Below, piece by piece: positions 35,271-45,352 of a stretch of 64,000 bases of DNA. The translations under genes were made by a program, and so were the position numbers. This DNA is from Falsiroseomonas frigidaquae (lineage in GTDB: Bacteria; Pseudomonadota; Alphaproteobacteria; Acetobacterales; Acetobacteraceae): positions 903,803-967,802 of the forward strand of contig NZ_JAAVTX010000001.1 of NCBI RefSeq assembly GCF_012163145.1. Direction: 5' to 3'. Under the pieces are notes generated by a model. It searched no databases, was not told the DNA's origin, and saw only the letters and a list, made by a program, of their open reading frames with translations. Position 1 is the first letter of the stretch. Each line of letters opens with the position of its first letter.

Positions 35271-37085
35271 TCAGAAGCGCCAGACGAGGGGAACGATGAA
35301 GACGCCCACGATGAAGAACCAGATCATCATCGGCAGGCCGAACTTCCAGTACTCGCCGAAGGCGTAGCCACCGGGCCGCATGACCATCAGGTTGGTCGGC
35401 GTGGCGATTGGCGTCAGGAAGGCGGCGGCTGCGGCCACCGCGATCGTCATCAGCACCGGCAATGGGGAGACGTCCATCGCGCTCGCAGCGGCGACGCCGA
35501 CCGGAATGATGATCAGCGCGGTGGCCGTGTTGCTGATCAACTGGCCGAGCACCGCGGTCAGGATGAACAGTCCCGCGAGCAGGATGGTGGGGCTGCCGCC
35601 GGCGGCCATGGCCACCAGCCCGTCTGCCATCATCTCCGCAGCCCCGGTCTGCACCATGGCGGTGGACAGCGGCATCATCGCCGCCACCAGGATCACGGTG
35701 GTCCAGTCGATCGCGCGGTAGCATTGCTCCACATTCAGGATGCGCAGCAGCACCAGTGCGAAGCTGCCCAGAATGCCGGCAACCGCAGCCGGAAGCAGGC
35801 CGGTTGCCAGGAAGAAGACCATCGCGGCAAGCACGCCGATCGCACCCCAGGCCCCGATGCCGAGCGGCACGGCCTGACGGCGCACAAGCTCCGGCGAATT
35901 CACCACCAGCACCTGCGGATCCGCGAGGCGGACGTCGAGCGCCTTCCAGCTGCCCTGCAGCAGCATGGTGTCGCCCGCCTGCAGCGTCACCGGCTCCACC
36001 CCGGCATCCATTCCGCCACGCTGGATGGCGATGACGACAAGGTCGCCACTCTCGGTCACCATGCCCTGGAAGGCGGTCTGGCCGATCATCTCCGAGCGCG
36101 GCGGGATCATTACCTCGGCCAGGCCCGAGCTGCGGTTGAACAGGCTGTCGCGGAGTTCGACGTCACTATTCTCGAGCCGGAAGGCAAGGTGATGGGATGC
36201 TGCAAGCTGCGCCGCTTCCTCGCCATCGCCGGAGACCAGCAGGAAGTCGCCCTCCGCCAACGTCTCGCGCCGAAGGCGGTCACCGCTCTCGCCATCATGG
36301 ATCGCGACGAGGCGAAGGCCCTGCCAGGACGGAGCATCGAGGGCCGAGGGCTGCTGGCCGACAAGTGGCGAGGTGGCGCGCAGGCGCAGCCGGAACAGGC
36401 CCTTCTGCAGACCGTACTGCTCGACCAGCGTGGTGGCATGGCGGCCGAAATCCACGCTCATCGTCTCACCGGCGCGATGCGGCAGAAGCCTCTCGCCAAA
36501 CAGCACCGTGATCGCGATCGTGCCCAGCAGCAGGGGAATGCCGACGATGGTGAATTCGAAGAAGCCGATGGCACGCATCCCGGCATCGGCCGCCGCCTCG
36601 CTGACCAGGACGTTCACCGGCGTGCCGGTCAGCGCAAGCAGCGAGCCGGCATGCGCCGAGAAGACCAGCGGCATCAGCAACTGCGACGGCTTGCGCCGCA
36701 GCCGCAGCGCCATCACCATCACCACCGGCAGCAGCGCCGCAACCGCGCCGTTCACGCTGATCAGCGCGGTCAGCAGTGCCACCAGCAGGGCGATCAGCAC
36801 CAGCAGCCGCGTGCGACTTTCCTCGCCGGCGCCGCGAATCAGCATCTGTCCGGCCCAGGCAGTCACCCCGGTGCGGTCCAGCGCGGCGCTGATGACGAAC
36901 AGCGTGGCGATGAACATCACCGCCGGATCACCGAAGCCTGACAGGGCCTGGTTCAACGTGACCAGCCCGGTCGCGTAGAGCGCGAGCCCGACGCCCATCG
37001 CCACGATGATGACCGGAATGCGGTTCCAGACGAAGAGGATGATGGCGGCCAGGATGATGGCCGCCATCAATGCGATGTTACTCAT
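35271..37085 (-). CDS. SLC13-family permease with central TrkA-C domains
   Basis: A 604-residue inner-membrane transporter. Two blocks of hydrophobic helices (about residues 1-185 and 395-604) carry the SLC13/DASS motifs, including LVFSAHAGSLLALTGTPVN and LISNTATALIIIPVGVAAA. Between them lie two regulatory TrkA-C-like domains (about 205-385, with SDVELRDSLFNRSSGLAEVMIPP). DASS proteins move dicarboxylates, sulfate or similar anions. Start ATG lies 3 bp after the AbgT stop, so translation is coupled. Substrate uncertain. Confidence 0.88.
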   Translation of the reverse strand: MSNIALMAAIILAAIILFVWNRIPVIIVAMGVGLALYATGLVTLNQALSGFGDPAVMFIATLFVISAALDRTGVTAWAGQMLIRGAGEESRTRLLVLIALLVALLTALISVNGAVAALLPVVMVMALRLRRKPSQLLMPLVFSAHAGSLLALTGTPVNVLVSEAAADAGMRAIGFFEFTIVGIPLLLGTIAITVLFGERLLPHRAGETMSVDFGRHATTLVEQYGLQKGLFRLRLRATSPLVGQQPSALDAPSWQGLRLVAIHDGESGDRLRRETLAEGDFLLVSGDGEEAAQLAASHHLAFRLENSDVELRDSLFNRSSGLAEVMIPPRSEMIGQTAFQGMVTESGDLVVIAIQRGGMDAGVEPVTLQAGDTMLLQGSWKALDVRLADPQVLVVNSPELVRRQAVPLGIGAWGAIGVLAAMVFFLATGLLPAAVAGILGSFALVLLRILNVEQCYRAIDWTTVILVAAMMPLSTAMVQTGAAEMMADGLVAMAAGGSPTILLAGLFILTAVLGQLISNTATALIIIPVGVAAASAMDVSPLPVLMTIAVAAAAAFLTPIATPTNLMVMRPGGYAFGEYWKFGLPMMIWFFIVGVFIVPLVWRF

Positions 37086-37088
37086 CGT

Positions 37089-38639
37089 CTAAAGGCCCCA
37101 GGGCAGGCCGAGGAGGTACCAGGCCGCCAGCAGCATGGTCCAGACCACGGAGATCGCGATGACATAGGGCAGCATCAGCGCGATCACCGTGCCGACGCCG
37201 GCGTCCTTCTGGTATCTGATCGCGAAGGTCACGATCATGGCGAAATAGGCGTTGAGCGGCGTGATGGAATTCATCGGGCTGTCGCCGACGCGATAGGCCG
37301 CCAGCACCGTCTCCGGCTCGACGCCGAGCTGCATCAGCAGCGGCACGAAGACCGGCGCGAAGATCGCCCATTTCGCGATTGCCGCGGTGATGATGAGGTC
37401 GATGCCGAAGACGGCGATGACGAAGCCGACCAGCAGCACCACGGTCGGCATGTTGAGCCCGCCGAGAAACTCGGCCAGGGAAACCGCCGCCAGCGTCGCC
37501 ATGTTCGAGTAGTTGAAGATGGCGATGAACTGGCTGATCACCAGCAGCAGCAGGATCAGCCCCGCCAGCGCGCCGATGGATTTCTGGATTGCGGCGATCG
37601 CCTCCGCCGCGCTGCTCATGGTGCCCGCCGCGCGGCCGTAGGCGATACCGCAGACCAGGAAGATCAGCGCGATGGAGACGATCAGGCTGCCCATGAACGG
37701 CGAGGCCCCGATGATGGCGCCGGTTTCCGGATTGCGCAGCGGAGCGCCGGGCGGCAGCACCAGCAACCCGATGAGCACCATCACGCCGATGAAGCCCAGG
37801 CCCGCGGCGCGCAGGCCCTTGTATTCGTCGTCCGACAGCACGTTCTCGCCCGGGACGTGGTAGTCGCCCACATAGGCGCCGAGACGTGGCTCGATCACAC
37901 GCTCCGTCACCAACCCGATCAGCACCGTCAGCATGGCGACGGAGGCGATGGAGAACCAGACATTCGCCGCCAGGTCGATCGAGACATTCGGGTTCACCAG
38001 ACGCGCCGCATCGTTGGTGATCTCCGTCAGAATACCGTCGACGGGCACGATCAGCACATTGACCATGAAGGCCGAGGCGACGGCGGCAAAGCCCATGGCA
38101 AGGCCGGCCAGCGGATGCCGGCCGACGCTGAGGAAGGCCGCCGCGGCAAGCGGGATCAGCACGAGGTATCCGGCATCGGCGGCAATGGAGGAGACGATGC
38201 CGACGAAGACCAGGATGTAGGTCAGCGCCTTGGGCGGAGCGACGATCACCAGCTTGCGGATCAGCGCCTTGACCAGGCCGGCTTCCTCCGCAACGCCGAC
38301 GCCGACCATCGCCACGATGATGACGCCGACCGCGTTGAAGCCCATGAAGTTCGGCACCACCCCGGTGAACATGAAGCGGAGGCCGTCGATGGTCAGCAGG
38401 CTGCGTGCGGCCGTCGTCGCTGGCTCGATGTCGCCCGTTGCAGGATTGTAGGCCTGGTAGGTGACCCGCGCGCCGAAGGCCGCCAGCAGCGCCGACAGGA
38501 TGACCACGAAGACGATCAGGTAGACGAAGATCATCACCGGATGCGGCACGCGGTTGCCAATGCGCTCGACGGTGTCGAGCAGGCGCTGCATCACCGTCTT
38601 GTCCTCGAGCGTCGCCGGCGGCGGATGGATCGCGCTCAT
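37089..38639 (-). CDS. AbgT family transporter
   Basis: A 516-residue membrane protein of the AbgT family (p-aminobenzoyl-glutamate or sulfonamide/antimetabolite transporters). Features: an N-terminal NRVPHPVMIFVYL, the family's SIAADAGYLVLIPLAAAAFLSVGRHP, and LVCGIAYGRAAGTM plus about a dozen hydrophobic segments. It overlaps the upstream M20 dipeptidase by four bases (ATGA). In Escherichia coli AbgT works with an M20 hydrolase pair that splits the imported substrate; here a single M20 enzyme precedes it, a similar import-and-cleave arrangement. Confidence 0.93.
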   Translation of the reverse strand: MSAIHPPPATLEDKTVMQRLLDTVERIGNRVPHPVMIFVYLIVFVVILSALLAAFGARVTYQAYNPATGDIEPATTAARSLLTIDGLRFMFTGVVPNFMGFNAVGVIIVAMVGVGVAEEAGLVKALIRKLVIVAPPKALTYILVFVGIVSSIAADAGYLVLIPLAAAAFLSVGRHPLAGLAMGFAAVASAFMVNVLIVPVDGILTEITNDAARLVNPNVSIDLAANVWFSIASVAMLTVLIGLVTERVIEPRLGAYVGDYHVPGENVLSDDEYKGLRAAGLGFIGVMVLIGLLVLPPGAPLRNPETGAIIGASPFMGSLIVSIALIFLVCGIAYGRAAGTMSSAAEAIAAIQKSIGALAGLILLLLVISQFIAIFNYSNMATLAAVSLAEFLGGLNMPTVVLLVGFVIAVFGIDLIITAAIAKWAIFAPVFVPLLMQLGVEPETVLAAYRVGDSPMNSITPLNAYFAMIVTFAIRYQKDAGVGTVIALMLPYVIAISVVWTMLLAAWYLLGLPWGL

Positions 38640-40018
38640 GACGACAATGCTCCCAGGATGCGCGCCCAGGACCGGATGCCCTTCTGGAAGCTGACCAGGT
38701 TGTATTTCTCGTTCGGGCTGTGGATGCGGTCATCCTCCAGCCCGAAGCCCGCCAGCACGACATCCATGCCGAGCGACGTCTTCAGCATATGCGTCACCGG
38801 TATGGAGCCGCCGGAGCCGATGAACACCGCGGGCTTGCCCCATTCGTCGCTCAATGCCTTGCGCGCCTTCGCGAAGGCAGGGTCCGTATCGGGGAAGCGG
38901 ATCGCACGGCCGGAGCCGTGCTCGATGAACTCCGCGCGGCAATCAGCCGGCAGACGAGCGCGGACATGGGCGCGGAATGCCTCGCGGATCCTGTGCGGGT
39001 CCTGGTCGAACACCAGGCGGAAGGAGATCTTGGCGGAGGCCTGGGCGGGAATGACGGTCTTGAAGCCTTCGCCCTGGTAGCCACCGCCCATGCCGTTGAT
39101 CTCGCAGGACGGGCGCGACCAGACCATCTCCAGCGCGTCGCGGCCCTTCTCGCCGGCCGGCACGGACAGCCCGACGACACCCAGGAACTTCTCCGCCGTG
39201 AAGCCGAGCGTGCCCCATTGCTCACGCAGTTGCCCGGGCAGTTCCGGCACGCCGTCGTAGAAGCCAGGCAACGTGACGCGGCCCTGGTCGTCGTAGAGCG
39301 CCGCGAGGATCCTCGCGAGAATGCGGTTGGGGTTGGCTGCGGCCATGCCGTAGAAGCCCGAATGCAGGTCGCGATCGGCGCCGTGGATGATCACCTCCTC
39401 GCCGCACAGGCCGCGCAGCATGGTGACGATCGCGGGTGTCGTCGCATCCCACATGTTGGTGTCGCAGATCAGCCCGATATCGGCCTTCAGCTCGTCCTGA
39501 TTGGCATCGAGAAAGCCCGGCAGATTGACACCGCCGGATTCCTCCTCGCCTTCCAGCAGGATCGTCAGCGGAATCGGCAGCTTTCCCGTCACCGCCTTCC
39601 AGGCGCGGCAGGCCTCGACGAAGGCCATCAGCTGCCCCTTGTCATCGGCGCTGCCCCGGCCGCGGATCACCTTCGTGCCGTCGGCCTGCGTCTCGACCAC
39701 CGGATCAAATGGGTCGCGGTCCCACAGGTCCAGCGGGTCCACCGGCTGAACGTCGTAATGGCCGTAGAACAGCGCCGAGGGTCCGCTGGCGTTGCGGTCA
39801 TGCGCGACGACGATCGGGTGCCCCGGCGTGGATCGCGCCGCAGCATCGAACCCGATCGCGCGAAGATCCTCGGCGTGCCATTCCGCATTCGCGGCGCAGT
39901 CGCCGGCGAAGGCGGGGTCCGTGGAGATGGATTTGATGCGCAGCACGGCGAACAGCCGTTCCAGGGCGCCGTCCATATCCCGGTCGATTTGCGCCAGCAC
40001 GCGGTCGAGTTCGCTCAT
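38636..40018 (-). CDS. M20 family dipeptidase
   Basis: A 460-residue metallopeptidase of the CNDP/carnosinase-like M20 branch. Motifs: FYGHYDVQPVDPLDLW with metal ligands, RGRGSADDKGQ with the bridging Asp, and LEGEEESGG with the catalytic and metal-binding Glu pair; PVTHMLKTSLG near the end. The insert domain (RDLHSGFYGMAAANPN) is typical. Start ATG 40018 was chosen over the Arg-rich upstream extension. First gene of the M20-AbgT-SLC13-LpxR unit, so it probably hydrolyses imported peptides or acyl-amino acids. Confidence 0.92.
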   Translation of the reverse strand: MSELDRVLAQIDRDMDGALERLFAVLRIKSISTDPAFAGDCAANAEWHAEDLRAIGFDAAARSTPGHPIVVAHDRNASGPSALFYGHYDVQPVDPLDLWDRDPFDPVVETQADGTKVIRGRGSADDKGQLMAFVEACRAWKAVTGKLPIPLTILLEGEEESGGVNLPGFLDANQDELKADIGLICDTNMWDATTPAIVTMLRGLCGEEVIIHGADRDLHSGFYGMAAANPNRILARILAALYDDQGRVTLPGFYDGVPELPGQLREQWGTLGFTAEKFLGVVGLSVPAGEKGRDALEMVWSRPSCEINGMGGGYQGEGFKTVIPAQASAKISFRLVFDQDPHRIREAFRAHVRARLPADCRAEFIEHGSGRAIRFPDTDPAFAKARKALSDEWGKPAVFIGSGGSIPVTHMLKTSLGMDVVLAGFGLEDDRIHSPNEKYNLVSFQKGIRSWARILGALSS

Positions 40019-40169
40019 GGGTTTCCTGCCTGCCGTTGTGGCGGTCGGGCGCGCATGTCGCTGCACCAGGTCCTGCCGGTATGGCCACGTTAGAGACGGG
40101 CGCTGCGCGGTCCCACGGCGGCGCGTCCCGCCTCTGTGCACTCCGTCCGCTGCAGCGGAACCGAGGCGC

Positions 40170-40676
40170 TCATGCCGCGCCGCGCTCGGCCTCCACGCCG
40201 CCGAGTGCCGTGCGCAGCATGTCTTCCTTCGTCTCGTCGAAGGAGCTGCTCATGATGCGCCCACCCATGCCCTGCAGCCCCGCCATGACGCGGTCCGCCG
40301 TCATCTTCCGCACCAGCAGGAACAGCGCGGCCTCACCCGACTGCAGCGTCTGCGCCACCTCCTTCATGAAGGTGTCGTTGATGCCGACATCGCTCAACCG
40401 GCCGGCAACGGCACCCGTCGCCGCGCCAAGCGCGGCGCCCGCCAGCGGGTTGAGGAACAGCAGACCGATCAGCGAGCCCCAGAGCGCGCCGCTCGCCGCA
40501 CCCGCCGCCGTCGGCTGCAGGATCTGGTTGAGCTTGATGCCACCATCGGGGCGCCGCAGCGCGACGGCGGCATCGCCGACCGCAATCAGGTATTCGCGCT
40601 GCATGGCCAGGATGCGCGAACGCGCCTCCTCCGCCTGCGCTTCGGTCGGGAAGGCGATGACGAGCAGGTCTGCCAT
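40170..40676 (-). CDS. DUF1269 domain-containing membrane protein
   Basis: A 168-residue protein. It begins MADLLVIAFPTEAQAEEAR and has a Gly-rich double transmembrane segment (SGALWGSLIGLLFLNPLAGAALG) and an acidic/basic C-terminal domain, as in the DUF1269 family. The family has no established function; it is common next to stress and envelope genes. Separated by about 150 bp from the M20 gene, so probably its own transcript. Confidence 0.85.
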   Translation of the reverse strand: MADLLVIAFPTEAQAEEARSRILAMQREYLIAVGDAAVALRRPDGGIKLNQILQPTAAGAASGALWGSLIGLLFLNPLAGAALGAATGAVAGRLSDVGINDTFMKEVAQTLQSGEAALFLLVRKMTADRVMAGLQGMGGRIMSSSFDETKEDMLRTALGGVEAERGAA

Positions 40677-40757
40677 GTGAATGCTCCTGTCGATGGCATG
40701 CGGGCGAAGGTGACCGCGGCGCGGTGAGAGGGGGGCATGCCGCGCCGCGGGCGGGCT

Positions 40758-41072
40758 CTACTCGACGACCGTAAGGTTCGCCGGGTTGAGCCGCGCTGTG
40801 CGCAGCGCGCCGCCGGGCGTCCTGTGGACGACCGTGGACTTCGGGATGTCCACCGCGACCACTTCGGCCGCCGGCAGCCGCAGCTGCAGATTGTTCAGCA
40901 GGATGGTCTCCGGCACGCCGCGCGGCGTCTTGCCGCCGGTGGCGCGGCACTCGACCTCGGCGCACTCGAATTCGCGCGCGGGTTGGGCCACGGCGGCTGC
41001 GGCCAGGGCGATGCCGAGGCCGGTATCGGGTGTGAGGCGGCGCGCCGCCCGCATAGATTTCAGGGACATCAT
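40758..41072 (-). CDS. Small exported protein, paralogue A of the TPRGV/LLNxLQ pair
   Basis: A 104-residue protein with a signal-like N-terminus: basic residues 5-12, then a short Ala-rich run. The core is TPRGV at 49-53 and LLNNLQ at 58-63, followed by PAAEVVAVDI and a VV-containing strand. The same core and spacing occur in the protein at 54457-54846, and both lie head-to-head with an AraC-type regulator. I recognise no named family. Two Met codons at 41072 and 41069 compete as start. Beta-strand-rich C-terminus; export is inferred. Confidence 0.7.
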   Translation of the reverse strand: MMSLKSMRAARRLTPDTGLGIALAAAAVAQPAREFECAEVECRATGGKTPRGVPETILLNNLQLRLPAAEVVAVDIPKSTVVHRTPGGALRTARLNPANLTVVE

Positions 41073-41260
41073 CTGTACTCCCACGGGCCCGGGCAGGGCC
41101 CTGCGGCCTGCGTCGCAACCGGTACCAAGGCGCGTGGCGCAAGGGATGGGCGCGGCGTCCCCGCGCTGAACCTCGCGTTCCTTGGCGCGCGAGGAAGCTG
41201 GAACGCCCGGCGGCTTCGCGATAAGGCAGGGGCAGGCGTTGGCGAGAGTGAACCGCAGAT
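41073..41260. promoter_or_regulatory. Divergent control region, small exported protein A / AraC regulator
   Basis: The 188-bp gap between divergent starts must hold both promoters. Two short strings recur in the corresponding gap at 54153-54456: GGCAGGCGTTG (41231-41241) and TGGCRCAAGG (41135-41144). They are candidate regulator sites only, since chance matches of 10-11 bp in GC-rich DNA are possible. Confidence 0.35.
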
Positions 41261-42283
41261 ATGCCCGACCCTGGCGCGACCGATCTGCGAGATCCGGTCC
41301 GGGGCGACGGTCCCGGCGCCGAAGGGGCGGGGCGATTCTCGGTGGATACGCGCGACCTGCCGCCGGCAATCCGCCTGGATGCATGGCGCGCCTTCTGGCA
41401 ACCAGCGGTGCATGTGACGGCGAGGTGCGACGGTGCCGAGGGCTTCATCGGCCAGGCCACGCTGCGCCGGCTCGGCCGACACGTCCTGCTGGACATGCAG
41501 GCGGCACCCGCCAACTATCGCAGGCCGCGCAGCCAGGGCCTGCGGGATGGGCTGGACCATTGGGTGGTGGCGTTGCACATCGGCGAGACGGAGCGCCCGA
41601 CCGCGGCGATCTGGCTCGGCTCGCTTTCGCAGGGAATCGGGCTGCGCGATCTCGGCGGCCGATGGCTCGCCGTGTTCATCCAGCCGCAGTGCCTGCCGCA
41701 GCTCGCCTCAGTCTTCGCGGCGCCGCGCGCGGTGCCGGTGCTGAGCCCGGCGGCACGCATGCTGGCCGGGATGCTGCCGCGCATCACTGCCTCCGCGGAC
41801 CAGTTCGCGGCCCGGGAGGCACCGCGCCTGGAAGCCGCGCTGTCCTCCATGCTCGCGGCATGCCTGCTCGATGATGAGATGCAGCCGACCTCCGGCCGCC
41901 TGCAGCTCGAGGCCGCAAGGCGGGCGCGGGTGATCGCGCTCGTGGACGCCGCGCTGGGCGATCCGGAGTTGTCGCCGGCAAAGCTGGTGCGGCAAACCGG
42001 CCTCTCCCGCTCCGAGCTGTATCGCTGCTTTGCGCCGACCGGCGGCGTCTCTCGCGTCATCCAGTTGCGCCGGCTGCGCCGGGCCTATGCCGAACTGGCG
42101 CGCGCAGATGGGCCGAGTTCGATCAGCCTGATCAAGGACGCGGTCGGGTTCTTCGACGCCTCCAGCTTCACCCGCGCCTTCCGCCGCGAATTCGGCTGCA
42201 CCCCGCGTGAGGTGCTGGCCCGCCGCCCGCCGCCCGCAGCGCATCCCTGTCCCGGCCTGGCCGCAGCGCTCAGCCCTCGTTGA
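41261..42283 (+). CDS. AraC family regulator 1
   Basis: A 340-residue regulator. The C-terminal AraC-type double HTH has LSRSELYRCFAPTGGV and ..IKDAVGFFDASSFTRAFRREFG. The N-terminal sensor part begins with LPPAIRLDAWR and resembles AraC-binding-like domains. It shares this layout with the regulators at 48462, 53112 and 57436, indicating a local paralogous set. Divergent from small exported protein A. Its last 14 bp overlap the 3' end of the convergent RND gene. Confidence 0.88.
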   Translation: MPDPGATDLRDPVRGDGPGAEGAGRFSVDTRDLPPAIRLDAWRAFWQPAVHVTARCDGAEGFIGQATLRRLGRHVLLDMQAAPANYRRPRSQGLRDGLDHWVVALHIGETERPTAAIWLGSLSQGIGLRDLGGRWLAVFIQPQCLPQLASVFAAPRAVPVLSPAARMLAGMLPRITASADQFAAREAPRLEAALSSMLAACLLDDEMQPTSGRLQLEAARRARVIALVDAALGDPELSPAKLVRQTGLSRSELYRCFAPTGGVSRVIQLRRLRRAYAELARADGPSSISLIKDAVGFFDASSFTRAFRREFGCTPREVLARRPPPAAHPCPGLAAALSPR

Positions 42284-45200
42284 CGGCCAGGACAGGGCTC
42301 GGTTCCGGCGCTGCGCCACGCCGCTCCAGCACCGTCACATACAGCGCCGGCAGCACGATCAGCGTCAGCAGGGTGGCCACCAGCAGCCCCCCCATGATGG
42401 CGAAGGCCATCGGCCCCCAGAACACCGTCGGCGCGATCGGGATCAGGCCCAGCACGGTGGAAAGCGCCGTCAGCATCATCGGCCGCAGGCGCGACGTGGC
42501 GGCCGCCAGCACCGCATCCCGCAGGGCCATGCCATCGGCCCGGTCCTGGTCGATCTGCACGATCAGGATGACGCCGTTCTTGGCGATCATGCCGAGCAGG
42601 GCAAGGATGCCGAGGATGGCGACGAAGCCGAGCGGCCGGTTGAACACCAGCAGCGCCAGCACCACGCCGATCAGGCCGAGCGGCAGGATCGCGACCACCA
42701 GGGCAAGCCGCGCGAAGCTCTGCAACTGGAACATCAGCACGGTCAGCATCACGACGATCATGACCGGCACCACGGCGATGACGGAATCGCGGCTCTTGGC
42801 GCTTTCCTCCGCAATGCCGCCGATCTCGATCCGGGTGCCGGCGGGCAGCCTCGCGTTGATCGCGGCGATGCGCGGCGTCACCTCCGCCACCACCGTCTCG
42901 GGCAGCACGCCGGGGCGCACATCGGCCTGCACGGTCAGGGCGGCAACACGGTCGCGACGCCAGATCAGCGGATATTCCTGGCCGTGCTCGAAGGTGGCGA
43001 ACTGGCCGAGGGCGACGGTGCGGCCGCCGGGAATCGGCACCTGCATGGTCTCCAGCGTATCCAGCGAGAGCCGCTCCGCGGCGGTGGCACGCGCCCGCAC
43101 GCTGACCAGGTAGATGTCGTCGCGGATCTGGGTGATGACCGTGCCGGTGATGGCTGCGTTCAAGGTGCCGGCGATCGCGGTGGAGGACAGGCCGAGCTGG
43201 CGCGCCTGTTCCTGATCCACGACGACGCGCAGCTGGCGGGCCGGCTCGATCCAGTCGAAGCTCACATTGCGCGTCCCGGCGCTGGCGGCCACTTCCTGCG
43301 CCACCTCCAGCGCCACGGCGCGGATGGTCTCGATGTCAGGGCCGACGACGCGGTATTGCACCGGCCAGCCGACCGGGGGCCCGAGCTCGAGTGGCGATAC
43401 GCGGGCGATGGCTGTCGGGAACTGCTCGGCCAGCAGGGCTTCCAGCCGGCGTTGCAGCGCTTCGCGCACCTCCGGGTCCTTCGCCACCACGACGGCCTGG
43501 GCGAAGAAGGGGTTCGGCAGCTGCGCATTCAACGGCAGGTAGAAGCGGATCGCGCCGCGGCCGACATAGCTGCTCCAATGCGCCACGTCCGGGTCCTTCG
43601 CCAGCGCCGCATCCAGCCGCTCCACCGCTGTCAGGCTGGCATGGATCGAGGCGTTCTGGGGCAGTGTCAGGTCCACCAGCAGCTCCGGCCTGTCGGAGGA
43701 AGGGAAGAACTGCTGCGGCACGAAGCGCAGGGCATAGAGCGAGACGAGGAAGGCCGCGATGGCGACGGCGATGGTCACCCAGCGCAGCCGGATCGCCATG
43801 GTCAGGAAGGCCGCATAGCCGCGCAGCAAGGCGCCAGGCGGCGCTGCCGCCACGCCGGCCGCCTGCTTCGGCGCCTTCAGGATGGCCATGCCGAGCAGCG
43901 GCGCGAACAGTACCGCGACAAGCCAGGAGACGACCAGCGCCAGGCCGACCACGGCGAAGATGGAAAAGGTGTACTCGCCCGCCGAACTGGCGGCGAAGCC
44001 GATCGGGATGAATCCGGCGATCGTCACCAGCGTGCCGGTCAGCATCGGTGCCGCCAGTGTCTTGTAGGCGAAGGTGGCCGCCTGCGCCTTGCCGTCGCCG
44101 AGCGAAAGCCGCCGGATCATGGCGTCGATGGTGGTCATCGCGTCATCGACCAGCAGGGTCAGCGCGATGATCAGCGCGCCGAGCGAGATGCGCTGCAGGT
44201 CGATGCCGGCCAGCAGCATCAGCGGGAAGACGATGGCAAGGGTCAGCGGGATGGAAAGCGCCACCACCGCGCCAGCGCGCACGCCCAGGGCGACGAAGCT
44301 GACGGCCATGATGATCAGGATGGCTTGCCACAGGCTTTCCGTGAATTCGCCGATCGCGGTGTCCACCGTCTGGGCCTGATCCGCCACCAGGTAGGGCTCG
44401 ATGCCGATGGGCAGGTCGGCCTGGATTGCCTGCATCTCGCGCCGCAGGTTTTCGCCCAACGCCAGGATGTCGCCCCCGGCGCCCATTGCGATGGCGAGGC
44501 CTATGGCGGGCCGTCCGTTCACCCGGAACATCGGTTGCGGCGGATCGGCATAGGCGCGGCGGTCTCCGCGATATCGGTCAGCCGCACCAGGCGGTCGCCG
44601 GCGACGAAGGAAATCTTGGCAAGGTCCGCCTCGTCCTGGAAGGCACCGGAGACGCGCACCGAAAGCCTCTCGTCGCCGGTCTGCACCAGGCCGGCCGGCT
44701 GCACCGCATTCTGTGCCTGCAGCGCGGCGATCAGCGACGGGTAGTTCAGCCCAAGCCCGGCGAGCCGCTCCAGCGAGAATTCGACGAACACGACCTCATC
44801 CTGCGCGCCAAGGATCTCGACCTTGGTGACGTCCGGCACGCGCAGCAGGCGCGAGCGGATGGCCTCGACGTAGTCGCGCAACTCGCGTTGGCTGAAGCCG
44901 TCCGCGGTGAAGCCGAAGATGATGCCGAAGGTGTCGCCGAAATCATCGTCGAAGCCGGGGCCGACCACGCCCTGCGGCAGGGTATGGCGCATGTCGCCGA
45001 TGCGCTTGCGCACCTCGTACCACATGTCCGGCACCACCTCCGGCGGGGTGGAGCCTTTCAGTTCCACGAAGATCGTGGTCTGCCCCGCGACGGTGTAGCT
45101 GCGCAGCCGGTCGAGGTTGGGAGTCTCCTGCAGGGTCCGCTCCAGCCGCTCCGTCACCTGGGCCAGCGTCTCCTCGATGGTGGCGCCGGGCCAGGCGGCC

Positions 45201-45352
45201 TGCACCACCATGGCGCGGAAGGTGAAGGCCGGGTCCTCGTTCCGGCCGAGGCGGAAGAACACGATGCTGCCGGCGATGACGGCGACCAGCATGAAGTAGG
45301 CGAGAAGCTGCGGCCGCCGGATCGACCACTCGGACAGGTTCGGCCCGATCAT
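42270..45352 (-). pseudogene. RND efflux permease, split by a single-base frameshift
   Basis: Together the two frames span a normal RND permease (about 1,027 residues once repaired). Frame one (45352 down to 44519) encodes MIGPNLSEWSIRRPQLLAYF, the first periplasmic loop and LTDIAE. Frame two (from 44531) continues at MFRVNGRPAIGLAIAMGAGG with TM helices, VDDAMTTIDAMIRR (proton-relay region of TM4) and the final helices. Near 44562 a missing base converts the expected E-I-R-R-A-Y-A-D-P reading into another frame that stops after 16 codons. Overlaps the adaptor gene by ATGA. Could be a real pseudogene, a sequencing error, or a recoding site. Confidence 0.8.

Noticed and set aside
42207-44744. 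Plus-strand open frame of about 845 codons over the RND gene
   Set aside because: Gln/His/Arg-rich shadow opposite conserved RND permease sequence.
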